This document shows positions 17,566 through 26,500 of a stretch of DNA of 64,000 nt, piece after piece. The DNA comes from Hydrogenophaga sp. 2FB (GTDB lineage Bacteria > Pseudomonadota > Gammaproteobacteria > Burkholderiales > Burkholderiaceae_C). The stretch lies in the NCBI RefSeq assembly GCF_005503365.1, contig NZ_SCML01000017.1:1-64000 (forward strand), in the 5' to 3' direction. The stretch's first letter is position 1, and every line of letters starts with the position of its first letter. The position numbers were made by a program, and so were the translations under genes. The notes under the pieces are model-generated. The model was not told the DNA's origin and made no database searches. It saw only the letters and a program-made list of their open reading frames with translations.

Positions 17566-18795
17566 ATGCCCGCCTACACCTTCGAAGCCCTCGACGCACA
17601 GGGCGCCACGCAGAAAGGCCTGATCGACGCCGACACCGCGCGCGCGGCGCGCAGCATGTTGCGCGCACGTTCGCTGGTGCCGCTGCTGGTCGAGCCCGCC
17701 ATGGGTGCGGCAGGCGGCGCATCGTCCAGGGGCTTCAACATCACGCTCTGGGGCGGCCGGGCCTTCAGCGCCACCACGCTCGCGGTCTGGACGCGCCAGC
17801 TCGCCGGCCTGGTCTCCGCCGGTTTGCCGCTGGAGCGCGCGCTCTCGGCGCTGACCGAAGAAGCCGAAGACGAGAAGCAGCGCAACCTCATGGCCTCGCT
17901 GCGCTCCGAAGTCAATGCCGGTTCGCCCTTTGCCCGCGCGCTGTCGCAACACCCGCGCGAGTTTTCGCCCATCTACACCGGCGTGATCGCCGCGGGCGAA
18001 CAGAGCGGTCTGCTCGGCACGGTGCTCGAACGCCTGGCCGACGACCTCGAATCGCGCGAAGCGCTGAAGAACAAGATCGTGGCGGCCTCGCTCTACCCCG
18101 CCATCGTCACGCTGGTGGCGATCGTCATCGTGGTGTTCCTGGTGTCGTACGTGGTGCCGCAGGTGGCCAACGTGTTTGCCGGCAGCAAGCGCGCCCTGCC
18201 CTTCCTCACGGTGGTGATGCTCGGCCTGAGCGACTTCGTGCGCTCGTACGGCTGGCTCATGCTCGCCGTGCTGGTGCTGGGCGTGGGCGGCGTGGTGTTC
18301 GCCCGCCGCAACGAAGCCATCCGCCTGAGCATGGACGCGACCTGGCTGCGCCTGCCCCTCGTGGGCCGTCTGGCGCGCGGCTACAACGCGGCGCGCTTCG
18401 CCGCCACGCTGGCCATGCTGGCGGCCGCGGGCGTGCCGATCCTGCGCGCGCTGCAGACCGCCGCCGACACGCTGTCCAACCAGGCCATGCGCGCCGACGC
18501 GCTCGACGCGCAGGTGCTGGTGCGCGAAGGCGCGCCGCTGGCCTCGGCGCTGGGCAGCAAGAAACGGTTTCCGCCGTTGGTGTCGATGTTCGCGCGCCTG
18601 GGCGAACAGACCGGGCAGTTGCCCGCCATGCTCGAACGCGCCGCCAAGCAACTCGGCGACGAGGTGCAGCGCCGCGCCATGCACATGGCCACCATCCTGG
18701 AGCCACTGCTGATCGTGGGCATGGGCCTGGTGGTGATGCTGATCGTGCTGGCCGTGCTGATGCCGATCATCCAGCTCAACCAACTCGTGACCTGA
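17566..18795 (+). CDS. gspF: Type II secretion inner-membrane platform protein F
   Basis: A 409-residue polytopic protein with two T2SSF domains, three membrane helices (around residues 175-200, 225-245 and 375-400) and the typical N-terminus MPAYTFEALDAQGATQKGLIDADTARAAR. AFSATTLAVWTRQLAGLVSAGLPLERALSAL is the first domain and AARFAATLAMLAAAGVPILRAL starts the second. It ends the gsp operon; a 5'-nucleotidase gene begins two bases later. Confidence 0.96.
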   Translation: MPAYTFEALDAQGATQKGLIDADTARAARSMLRARSLVPLLVEPAMGAAGGASSRGFNITLWGGRAFSATTLAVWTRQLAGLVSAGLPLERALSALTEEAEDEKQRNLMASLRSEVNAGSPFARALSQHPREFSPIYTGVIAAGEQSGLLGTVLERLADDLESREALKNKIVAASLYPAIVTLVAIVIVVFLVSYVVPQVANVFAGSKRALPFLTVVMLGLSDFVRSYGWLMLAVLVLGVGGVVFARRNEAIRLSMDATWLRLPLVGRLARGYNAARFAATLAMLAAAGVPILRALQTAADTLSNQAMRADALDAQVLVREGAPLASALGSKKRFPPLVSMFARLGEQTGQLPAMLERAAKQLGDEVQRRAMHMATILEPLLIVGMGLVVMLIVLAVLMPIIQLNQLVT

Positions 18796-18797
18796 AC

Positions 18798-19694
18798 ATG
18801 GGTGTTTCCCTTGACGGCAAGCTCGTCGTCGCCATTTCCTCCCGCGCCCTGTTCGACTTCGAAGAAGAGAACCGCCTGTTCGAAACCGGCGATGACCGCG
18901 CCTACATGAAGCTGCAGCTCGACCGTTTGGAACAGCCCGCGCTGCCCGGCGTGGCGTTCTCGCTGGTGCACAAGCTGCTCGCGTTCAACGATGCCGACGC
19001 GCAGCGCGTGGAAGTGGTGATCCTCTCGCGCAATGACCCGGTCTCGGGCATGCGCGTGTTCCGCTCGGCCAAGCACTACGGCCTGCCGATCCAGCGCGGC
19101 AGCTTCACGCGCGGCCAGCCGCCCTGGCGTTACCTGCGCCCGCTGCGCGCCAACCTGTTCCTCTCCACCCACCTGGCCGACGTGCGCGCCGCGCTCGAAG
19201 CGGGCGTGCCCGCCGCGCAGGTGTACCCGCAGTCGGTGCACGCAAGCACCGAACACCCGAACGAAGTGCGCATCGCCTTCGACGGCGACGCCGTGTTGTT
19301 CTCCGACGAGGCCGAGCGCGTCTTCCAGGCGCAGGGCCTCTCGGCGTTCCAGGAGCACGAGGCCAGCAAGGCCGCGTTGCCGCTCGCGGGTGGCCCGTTC
19401 AAGCCCCTGCTCGAAGCCCTGCACCGCCTGCAAAGCGAGGGCACGCCGCTCATGCGCGTGCGCACCGCGCTCGTCACCGCGCGCAGCGCACCGGCGCACG
19501 AGCGCGCCATCCGCACGCTGATGAACTGGAACATCGACGTCGACGAAGCCATGTTCCTCGGCGGCCTGCCCAAGGGCGAGTTCCTGCGCGAGTTCGAGCC
19601 CGACTTCTTCTTCGACGACCAGACCGGCCACATCGAGTCGGCCGCGCTGCACGTGCCCGCCGGGCACGTGGCCAGCGGCATCAGTAACCGTTAA
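18798..19694 (+). CDS. 5'-nucleotidase, cytosolic cN-I-like family
   Basis: A 298-residue protein matching the bacterial family related to vertebrate cytosolic 5'-nucleotidase I, by recall of family sequences. Landmarks are LVVAISSRALFDFEEENRLF near the N-terminus, EVVILSRNDPVSGMRVF, THLADVRAALEAGVPAA, IAFDGDAVLFSDEAERVF (a DxD HAD-like motif) and DVDEAMFLGGLPKGEFL. It would dephosphorylate nucleoside monophosphates. It begins two bases after gspF, so it is probably on the same transcript, though no functional link to secretion is apparent. Confidence 0.82.
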   Translation: MGVSLDGKLVVAISSRALFDFEEENRLFETGDDRAYMKLQLDRLEQPALPGVAFSLVHKLLAFNDADAQRVEVVILSRNDPVSGMRVFRSAKHYGLPIQRGSFTRGQPPWRYLRPLRANLFLSTHLADVRAALEAGVPAAQVYPQSVHASTEHPNEVRIAFDGDAVLFSDEAERVFQAQGLSAFQEHEASKAALPLAGGPFKPLLEALHRLQSEGTPLMRVRTALVTARSAPAHERAIRTLMNWNIDVDEAMFLGGLPKGEFLREFEPDFFFDDQTGHIESAALHVPAGHVASGISNR

Positions 19695-19850
19695 ACACCC
19701 CCTGCGCCGCTGCGCGGCTTCCCCCCTCCGTGGCGCGCCTTCGGCGCTTCGAGGGGGGGACGGAACCTCGGGCCGGCGTAGCCGGACCCTTGGTGCCCCT
19801 GGAGGGCTGCCCCTCCCGCCTGCCTCGATGTGTATTCGGCTCCGTGTTTG
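19695..19850. repeat. Mosaic GC-rich intergenic repeat
   Basis: After the 5'-nucleotidase stop, nested inverted repeats are seen: CCGCTGCGCGG, a long CCCCCCTC/GAGGGGGG stem separated by CGTGGCGCGCCTTCGGCGCTTC, and CCGGCGTAGCCGG. It shares CCGCTGCGCGG with the element at 8450-8555. The stem at about 19722-19760 could act as a transcription barrier at the end of the gsp operon. No gene is seen between 19695 and 19954. Confidence 0.55.
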
Positions 19851-19954
19851 AAGGCCTACTCCGCTAAGCCTGGCCTCAGCGTGCGCGCCATGCGACCCGC
19901 TACGATGCGCCTTGACTGGGCGCCGTCTGCGCCCGACCTTCCCTGGGCCCCTTC

Positions 19955-21766
19955 ATGACGACGACAACGATGCCAACCGACGCCGCCCCCCGCCCCGCCA
20001 GGCTCTGGCCCACGCTCAAGGGCATCGGCGCTTTCGCCATGCCGTACTTCCAGTCCAACGAGAAGTGGCGCGCGCGTGGCCTGTTGCTGGCGGTGGTGCT
20101 GCTCAACCTCGGCACGGTCTACATGCTGGTGCAGATCAACGAGTGGTACCGCGTGTTCTACGACGCGCTGCAGGCCAAGGACCAGCCGGTGTTCTGGCAG
20201 CAGATCGGGCGCTTTGGCTGGCTCGCGCTGATCTACATCGTGCTCGCGGTCTACAAGTTCTACCTCACGCAGATCCTGCAGCTGCGCTGGCGCGTCTGGC
20301 TCACCGACCACTACATGGGCCGCTGGCTGGCCCACAAGGCGTTCTACCGCATGGAGCTGGCGCGCTTCACCGACGACGAACACGGCAACCCCGACAACCC
20401 GGACCAGCGCATCCAGGAAGACCTGAACCTCTTCACCAGCTACACCGTGACGCTGTCCATGGGCATGTTCAACGCGCTCATCACGCTGGTGAGTTTTGTC
20501 GGCATCCTGTGGACGCTCAGCGGCTCGCTCAGCTTCACCGCGCCCGCCTTCTTCGGCGGTGGGCAATGGGAGATCGTGGGCTACATGGTGTGGGCCGCGG
20601 TGCTGTACTGCGTGATCGGCAGTGCCATCGCGCACTGGATCGGGCGGCCCCAGGTGCGGCTGAACTTTCAGCAGCAGATGCTCGAAGCCAACTTCCGCCA
20701 CCACATGGTGCGCGTGCGCGAGTACAGCGAATCGATCGCGCTCGACGGCGGCGAAGGCGTGGAGCGCCGCCACCTCGACCTGCGCTTCGCGGACGTGATG
20801 GGCAACTACTTCAACCTCATCCGCAACCAGAAGCAACTCACCTGGTTCAGCAGCTTCTTCTCGCAGGCCGCCATCATCTTCCCGATGATCGTGGCCGCGC
20901 CGCGTTACTTCAGCGGCGCGATCCAGCTCGGCCAGCTGATGCAGATCAACTCGGCCTTCGGGCGCGTGCAGGACTCGCTCTCGTGGCTGGTCGACAACTA
21001 CATGGCGCTGGCGGTGTGGAAGGCCACCACCGACCGTCTGATCGGCTTCGAGAAGAGCCTGCAGCACCAATCGGAAACGCGCGACGACCTGTCCCTCACC
21101 GAGTCGTCCGATGGCATCACCGCGCAAGGCCTCACCGTCGCGCTGCCCGGCGGCAGCACGCTGCTGGCCGGCGTGGACCTGAGCGTGAAGCCCGGCGACA
21201 CGGTGCTGCTGCACGGCCCCTCGGGCAGCGGCAAGTCCAGCCTGTTCCGGGCGATCTCGGGCATCTGGCCCCACGCGCTGGGCCGCGTGGGCTTGCCAAA
21301 GAACGCGATGTTCATTCCGCAGCGGCCCTACTTCCCGGATGGCCGCTTGCGCGACGCGCTGGCCTACCCCGACCCGGCCGACCAGTACACCGACGCCGAA
21401 CTGAAGGACGCACTCGACGCTGCGCTGCTGCCCGCATTGGCCGACGAGCTCGACCGCGAAGACGCCTGGGGCCAGAAGCTCTCCGGCGGCGAACGCCAAC
21501 GCCTGGCGATTGCGCGCGTGATGCTGAAGAAACCGGCCTGGGTGCTGGCCGATGAAGCGACCAGCGCGCTCGACGAAGAGGCCGAGGCCACGATCTATCA
21601 GCGCCTGGTCGACCGGGTGAAGCAGGCGCATGGCGCGATCGTGTCGATCGCGCACCGCTCCACGCTGGCGGCACACCACCGGCAGCGCTGGACCTTGCGG
21701 GCCAACGCGCTGGATGCGGAGAATGGCAACGGCGCGCGCTACCGCCTGGACGTGTCGACGGGCTGA
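19955..21766 (+). CDS. SbmA/BacA-YddA-like ABC transporter, fused permease and ATPase
   Basis: A 603-residue inner-membrane exporter half with an N-terminal SbmA/BacA-type membrane domain (six helices; FYDALQAKDQPVFWQQIGRF and LRWRVWLTDHYMGRWL are family landmarks) and a C-terminal nucleotide-binding domain: Walker A GPSGSGKSS, Q-loop IPQRPYFPDG, signature LSGGERQR and Walker B WVLADEATSALDEE. Members of this ABCD-like family carry vitamin B12, peptides or acyl-CoA-type substrates; the substrate here is unknown. Its last 28 bp overlap the convergent LysR gene. Confidence 0.9.
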   Translation: MTTTTMPTDAAPRPARLWPTLKGIGAFAMPYFQSNEKWRARGLLLAVVLLNLGTVYMLVQINEWYRVFYDALQAKDQPVFWQQIGRFGWLALIYIVLAVYKFYLTQILQLRWRVWLTDHYMGRWLAHKAFYRMELARFTDDEHGNPDNPDQRIQEDLNLFTSYTVTLSMGMFNALITLVSFVGILWTLSGSLSFTAPAFFGGGQWEIVGYMVWAAVLYCVIGSAIAHWIGRPQVRLNFQQQMLEANFRHHMVRVREYSESIALDGGEGVERRHLDLRFADVMGNYFNLIRNQKQLTWFSSFFSQAAIIFPMIVAAPRYFSGAIQLGQLMQINSAFGRVQDSLSWLVDNYMALAVWKATTDRLIGFEKSLQHQSETRDDLSLTESSDGITAQGLTVALPGGSTLLAGVDLSVKPGDTVLLHGPSGSGKSSLFRAISGIWPHALGRVGLPKNAMFIPQRPYFPDGRLRDALAYPDPADQYTDAELKDALDAALLPALADELDREDAWGQKLSGGERQRLAIARVMLKKPAWVLADEATSALDEEAEATIYQRLVDRVKQAHGAIVSIAHRSTLAAHHRQRWTLRANALDAENGNGARYRLDVSTG

Positions 21767-22644
21767 CGCGCGGCCAAGCGGCGAAAGCGCTTGACCAGCT
21801 CGTCTTCCAGCGCCGAGCTGGGAAAGTTCGGGTTGCGCAGGCGGTAGATCTTGTGCACCGGCGCGCGGCGGATCGGGCGAAAGCTCAGCTTGTCGCTGGT
21901 CCAGGCCCGCGCCGTGAGGTTGTCGACCACCGCGATGCCGCAGCCCGAGGCCACCAGCGCACAGGCCACCTGACCCGAGCGCACCTCGATCTGCGAGCGC
22001 GCGGTCTGCAACTGCTCGGGCAGCGCCATGTCGACGAACAGCCCCTGCGGCGTGTCCGGGCTGAAGGCGATCAGCGTCTCACCCAGCACCTCGCGAAGTG
22101 ACACGCTCGCCGCCTTCTCGAACCGGTGCCCCTTGGGCATCACGCAGCTCAGCGTCCATTGCCCCACCACCTCGGACACCAGCGGCGGGTGGTCGATCGG
22201 CAGGTTGCTGAAGCCCACGTCGGCTTCGCCGCGCGCGAGCAGGCGCGTCATGTCGCGCTTCAAATGCGATTCGACGTGCAGCTTGGCCTCCGGAAAATCC
22301 GCCACCACGCTCGCGATCGCATTGGGCAGCAGCTCCAGCACGAGGCTGGGGCTGGACAACACCCGCAAGGTCTGGCCGCCGCCCGCGCGCAGCGAACCGG
22401 CGCGCTCCTTGATGCGGTTCACGCCGAGGTACACCTGCTCCACCTCGGCAAACAGCGCGTGCGCCTCCGGCGTCGGCTGCAGGCGCCCCTTGTTGCGTTC
22501 GAACAAACGCACACCCAGCTGCAACTCGATATGCCCGAGCATGCGGCTGATACCGGGCTGCGACACGTGCAGCAGCCTGGCCGCATCGGTCACCGAACCG
22601 GCCAGCATGGTGGCCCTGAAAACTTCGATCTGCCGCAGGTTCAT
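21739..22644 (-). CDS. LysR-family transcriptional regulator
   Basis: A 301-residue regulator: an N-terminal winged helix-turn-helix (MNLRQIEVFRATMLAGSVTDAARLLHVSQPGISRMLGHIE region) and a LysR substrate-binding domain from about residue 90. The start at 22644 gives the standard MNLRQIEVF; upstream frame sequence is GC-rich and lacks family features. It is divergent from a Bug-type binding protein and an FAD oxidoreductase, the usual arrangement for a LysR protein that controls its neighbours. A perfect 9-bp inverted repeat lies 24 bp upstream of the start. Confidence 0.93.
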   Translation of the reverse strand: MNLRQIEVFRATMLAGSVTDAARLLHVSQPGISRMLGHIELQLGVRLFERNKGRLQPTPEAHALFAEVEQVYLGVNRIKERAGSLRAGGGQTLRVLSSPSLVLELLPNAIASVVADFPEAKLHVESHLKRDMTRLLARGEADVGFSNLPIDHPPLVSEVVGQWTLSCVMPKGHRFEKAASVSLREVLGETLIAFSPDTPQGLFVDMALPEQLQTARSQIEVRSGQVACALVASGCGIAVVDNLTARAWTSDKLSFRPIRRAPVHKIYRLRNPNFPSSALEDELVKRFRRLAARQPVDTSRR

Positions 22645-22667
22645 GGGGCCCTCGCCGGGTCTTTGCA

Positions 22668-22690
22668 CCGCATAACCCCGTGTTATGCGG
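22668..22690. promoter_or_regulatory. Palindromic operator between LysR and Bug genes
   Basis: CCGCATAAC (22668-22676) and GTTATGCGG (22682-22690) are perfect 9-bp inverted repeats around a 5-nt spacer, in the divergent intergenic region. It contains a T-N11-A-compatible core, as expected of LysR-type binding sites, and its position suits autoregulation plus activation of the genes at 22764-25078. Confidence 0.65.
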
Positions 22691-22763
22691 ATCGGAAGCA
22701 ATGGTATTGGATTGTTAGGACACGGCTGCTTAGCATTCGCCGGACCATTCCAGGAGACATGAC

Positions 22764-23780
22764 ATGACCGACCAAGACACCACCACCCCCTTGCAGCCCC
22801 TGCGCCGCCGCGACTTCCTGCTCGGCGCCAGCGCGCTGACCGGCAGCCTCGCCGCCGCACCGCTCACCGCCCTGGCCAACACCGACTGGCCCACGCGCCC
22901 GGTGCGCATCGTCGTGCCCTTCGCACCCGGGGGCGGCGCCGACAGTTCGGCGCGCGTGCTGGCCGAACTGTTCGGCAACACACTGGGGCAGGCCTTCATC
23001 GTCGACAACAAGCCCGGCGCGGGCAGCGCCATCGGCGTGAACCACGTGGCGCAGAGCAAGGACGGCCACACGCTGCTGATGGGCAGCAACAGCATGGTGA
23101 TCAACTCGCTGCTCGTGCCCAACATCGGCTACGACGTGAACAAGGACTTCGACGTGGTCGGCATGGTGTCCGACCAGCCGCTGGTGCTCGTGGTGCCGAG
23201 CAACTCGTCGCTGCAATCCATGAACGACGTGATCCGGGAGGGCAAGGCCGCGCCCGGCAAGCTGACCGCGGGCAACAGCGGCAACGGCACGTTGGCCCAC
23301 CTCACCGCCGAGATGTTCGCGGGCGAGACCGGCATCGAATTCACCCACGTGCCGTACAAGGGCGAGAGCGCCATGATGCCGGACGTGCTCGCCGGCCTCG
23401 TGTCCCTGGGCTTCCTGAACCTGCCCAGCGTGCTGCCGCACATCCGCGCGGGCAAGCTGCGCGCCATCGCGGTCTCGTCGCCCAAGCCGGTGGCCGACCT
23501 GCCGGGCGTGCCCACGCTGCGTTCGCTGAACTACCCGAGCCTGGAAGTGCAAGGCTGGGCCGCGCTGTTCGCGCCCAAGGGCAGCATCCCCGCCGCGGGC
23601 CTGGCCAAGCTGGAAGCCCAGCTGACCCAGGCGCTGCAGTCCGACACGGTGAAAACCAAATTCGCCTCCATCGGCGTGGCACCGGTGCTGCAGAACCGCG
23701 CGCAAGCCGGCCAGTTCATGCGCAGTGAGATCGATCGCTATGCCGCGGTGATCAAGGCCCGCGGCATCAAGGCGAACTGA
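22764..23780 (+). CDS. Bug-family periplasmic binding protein (tripartite tricarboxylate transporter receptor)
   Basis: A 338-residue extracytoplasmic solute receptor. The N-terminus has a twin-arginine signal (LRRRDFLLGASALTG, then an Ala-rich cleavage region), so export is probably by Tat. WPTRPVRIVVPFAPGGGADSSAR, the IVDNKPGAGSAIGVNHVA segment and FTHVPYKGE are Bug/TctC landmarks. No TctA/TctB membrane genes are present, so it is an orphan receptor, common in Burkholderiales. Ligands in this family are usually small carboxylates or amides. It is followed after 11 bp by an FAD oxidoreductase. Confidence 0.93.
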   Translation: MTDQDTTTPLQPLRRRDFLLGASALTGSLAAAPLTALANTDWPTRPVRIVVPFAPGGGADSSARVLAELFGNTLGQAFIVDNKPGAGSAIGVNHVAQSKDGHTLLMGSNSMVINSLLVPNIGYDVNKDFDVVGMVSDQPLVLVVPSNSSLQSMNDVIREGKAAPGKLTAGNSGNGTLAHLTAEMFAGETGIEFTHVPYKGESAMMPDVLAGLVSLGFLNLPSVLPHIRAGKLRAIAVSSPKPVADLPGVPTLRSLNYPSLEVQGWAALFAPKGSIPAAGLAKLEAQLTQALQSDTVKTKFASIGVAPVLQNRAQAGQFMRSEIDRYAAVIKARGIKAN

Positions 23781-23791
23781 GACCCCCGACC

Positions 23792-25078
23792 ATGCAACAA
23801 GCGACGACGACACCCGACGTCCTGGTCTGCGGCGGCGGCCTGGCCGGCACCATGGCTGCCATCGCCGCGGCGCGCCAGGGCGCCAGGACCCTGCTGGTGG
23901 AGCGCTACGGCTTCCTCGGCGGCAACGCCACCGGCGGCGCGGTCGCGCAGTTCAACTGCTGGCAGACCGCGGCGGGCCGCCGCGTCATCGCCGGCCTGGC
24001 GCAGGAAGTGGTGGACCGGCTCGAGGCATACGGCGCGGCGCGCCCGCACGATGTGTTCGTCATGTCCACGGGGCACCCGATGGACCGCGTCGAATACGCC
24101 ACCGAGGTGCTCAAGCTCGTGCTCGACGACATGGTGACCGACGCCGGCGTCACCACCCTGCTGCACACGCAGGTGCTCGACGTGACGGCGCAGCACGACC
24201 GCATCGAGCGCGTGCGCCTGCTGACCAAGAGCGGCATCGTGGACGTGCAGCCGTGCGTGGTGATCGACACCTCGGGCGACATGGACGTGCTGCACAAGGC
24301 CGGCGCGCGCTTCCTGGGACTGGACGAAGGCGACAACCTGCAGCCCGCGACCATGATGTTCCGCTTCGGCCCGATCGACTTCGAGCGCCTCGACGCCTTG
24401 TCACCGCAGGACATCCAGAAACTGGCACGCCAGGGTTTCGAGTCCGGTGAACTGGCGCGCGAGGCGCTGCACCTGGCACGCGATCCGTTTTCGCAGGATG
24501 CCTGGTTCAACATCAGCCGCCTGGGCATCGACGCCACCGACACCTATGCCCTGAGCCGTGCCGAGATGGAAGGCCGTCGCCAGGCCTGGCGCGCCGCGTT
24601 GTTCCTGCAGCGCGCGGTACCCGGCTGCGAAGCGGGTCGCCTGCAGGCCTTCGCCACCCAGGTCGGCATCCGCGAGACCCGGCGCATCCACGGCGACCAC
24701 GTGCTCACGGCCGAAGAACTCGTGCAGCCACCGCCGTTCGACGACACCATTGCGCTGGGCGCGTACCCGATCGACATTCATCCGGCTGCCGGTGGCGCGT
24801 TGATCTACACGCCCATGGGCGACGACCACGCGTACCAGATCCCTTACCGCAGCCTGATCCCGCAGGGTTTGAGCAATGCGTTGGTGGCCGGGCGCGGCAT
24901 CTCGGCCACGCACGCGGCGCTGGCCGCGATCCGCGTCATGACGATTTCCATGGCGGTGGGGCAGGCGGCGGGCACGGCCGCAGCACAGGCGTGCGCGGCG
25001 CACGGCGGCGACGTACGGGGCGTGAACGCGGGCGCGTTGCGGAGCAGTTTGTTGGCGCAGGGTGCGTTGTTGACGTAG
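23792..25078 (+). CDS. FAD-dependent oxidoreductase (FAD_oxidored family)
   Basis: A 428-residue flavoprotein. The dinucleotide-binding motif is VLVCGGGLAGTMAAIAAARQG, followed by the family segment GFLGGNATGGAVAQF; IDTSGDMDVLHKAGA and a C-terminal GRGISATHAALAAIRVM with the second FAD contact agree with the FAD_oxidored (PF12831) architecture. Substrate is unknown. It is in an apparent operon with the Bug receptor and under the divergent LysR gene, which suggests oxidation of the compound the receptor binds. Confidence 0.88.
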   Translation: MQQATTTPDVLVCGGGLAGTMAAIAAARQGARTLLVERYGFLGGNATGGAVAQFNCWQTAAGRRVIAGLAQEVVDRLEAYGAARPHDVFVMSTGHPMDRVEYATEVLKLVLDDMVTDAGVTTLLHTQVLDVTAQHDRIERVRLLTKSGIVDVQPCVVIDTSGDMDVLHKAGARFLGLDEGDNLQPATMMFRFGPIDFERLDALSPQDIQKLARQGFESGELAREALHLARDPFSQDAWFNISRLGIDATDTYALSRAEMEGRRQAWRAALFLQRAVPGCEAGRLQAFATQVGIRETRRIHGDHVLTAEELVQPPPFDDTIALGAYPIDIHPAAGGALIYTPMGDDHAYQIPYRSLIPQGLSNALVAGRGISATHAALAAIRVMTISMAVGQAAGTAAAQACAAHGGDVRGVNAGALRSSLLAQGALLT

Positions 25079-25091
25079 CGGACCTGGCGCG

Positions 25092-25131
25092 CGTGCCCTC
25101 ACCCCAGCCCGCTCCCAGAGGGAGAGGGAGT
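25092..25131. repeat. Intergenic repeat, left copy
   Basis: The sequence GCCCTCACCCCAGCCCGCTCCCAGAGGGAGAGGGA contains a CTCCC/GGGAG hairpin. A near-identical copy lies at 28357-28393 (CCCTCACCCCAGCCCTCTCCCCAGAGGGG). The two copies bound the decayed type I secretion locus. Confidence 0.7.
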
Positions 25132-25138
25132 GAAGGCC

Positions 25139-25957
25139 TCATCGCTCGCGCAAGCTCTCACTCGTGTGTTGCAGCAAGGGCGCCAGGAAATACTCGATCA
25201 CCCGCCGCTGCCCGGTCTTCACCTCCACCGTCACGGCCATGCCCGGGCTCAGCCCCACCTCGGTGCCATCGACCATCAAACGCGTCCTGGCCATGCGCAC
25301 ACGGCTGGAGTAGATCAAGCCGCGCTTCTCGTCGTTGATCGCGTCGTGCGACACCGAAGACACTTCGGCGTCGATCGTGCCGTACTTGGTGTACTGGAAG
25401 GTCTCGATCTTCACCTCGGCCTCCTGCCCCGCTTTCACGAAGCCGATGTCCTTGTTCTCGAAGAAGGCTTCCACCTCCAGCGGGTTGTCGCTGGGCACGA
25501 TCACCATCAGCGGCTGCGCCTCGGTGACCACGCCGCCTTCGGTGTGCACCGACAACTGCTGCACCGTGCCGTCCACCGGAGAGGCCAACGGCGGCAACGC
25601 GCTCCTGGTGCCAGCCACTTCGGTGCGGGTGTTGAGGATGTCACCCAGTCGCTGCACCGAAATGCCGGTTTGTTGAAAGTCCGTCCACAACTGCGCCAGG
25701 CGCATCACCGGTTGCGCCACTTGCCCGGCCAGCATGTTGAAGGCGATCAACTGGCCCACGCTGAGCTGGCCTTCGATCACCAGCTTCGCGCCGAAATACA
25801 GCGTGGTGGTGTGCGCGAACACGTAGCTGCGCAGCGCCGTCAACGTGACTTCAAAGATGACGACCACCGCGAAACCGAGCGCGATCACGTCCAGCGTGGT
25901 GTGGCCCCGGTGCACCAACACCTTGTCCATCACCACCTGGAAGAACACCCGCGCCAT
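25139..25957 (-). pseudogene. Chimeric remnant of a type I secretion ABC transporter (HlyB) joined to its membrane-fusion protein (HlyD)
   Basis: A 272-residue open frame built from three pieces. Residues 2-50 ([39 protein letters not shown]) match the middle of an HlyB membrane domain. Residues 51-124 ([23 protein letters not shown] ... [10 protein letters not shown]) match its end, but the stretch normally between them is missing and so is the whole ATPase domain. From about residue 126 ([17 protein letters not shown]) the sequence is the C-terminal half of HlyD. The apparent ATG lies in lipase-derived sequence with no ribosome-binding site. It is almost certainly non-functional, formed by in-frame deletions. 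Confidence 0.88.
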
Positions 25958-26498
25958 TGAAGGTGTAGGTGCTGGTGATTTGTTGCGCGGTGCCGTCTTG
26001 CTGGCGGAGCAAGTTAAACGCTGTGGCGAGGTGACCGCCCAGGCTGTAGCCGGTGACTGTGTAGACCGCGTAGGGTGGCAGCTTGCCGCTGTCTTTCAGA
26101 CCTTGAAACCAGGCTTCCATGTCGGCAATCTGGCCGAACGCCCAACCGTGCTCTTTGATTTCCAGCGTGTTGGTTGCCTGGTTGTCTCGCGCTGCGTCGT
26201 CGGCGAATTCGGTGGAGCGAAAGCTGAGAACAAACTCGCCCGTCTCATTGCTTTTGAACAGCGTTCCGCTGAAACCTGTGGTGGTGTTGCTCACGTGGTC
26301 GACCACACTCCATCCTGTTAACGCATCCGTGAATTTTTCGGCCTGAATTTCTGTGAATTTGCTCGAACGGTTGTTACCTCGAATCAATGCAGCTTGAATA
26401 GCCAACCGATTCTGAAATTCAACAACCCCGAGATAGTCCGCTTCCGCAGCCATTTGAACGGCGGAAAACTTAAGCAAATCAGAAGAAATGGTTGTCAC
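25851..26498 (-). pseudogene. Truncated lipase (alpha/beta hydrolase), probable type I secretion substrate
   Basis: A 215-residue frame. Residues 1-184 resemble a secreted lipase: no signal peptide, FVLSFRSTEF, and the nucleophile elbow [12 protein letters not shown] with Ser at about 152. Similarity stops at about residue 184 (TYTFNGAG), where the DNA switches to HlyB-derived sequence read in another frame, giving a nonsense tail of about 30 residues. The catalytic Asp and His and any RTX repeats and C-terminal export signal are lost. An intact relative would have been exported by the HlyB/HlyD pair whose remnants follow. Confidence 0.85.
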
Positions 26499-26500
26499 AA

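Noticed and set aside
19856-21679. 607-residue minus-strand frame
   Set aside because: It is the shadow of the ABC transporter gene, which has all expected ATPase motifs on the plus strand.
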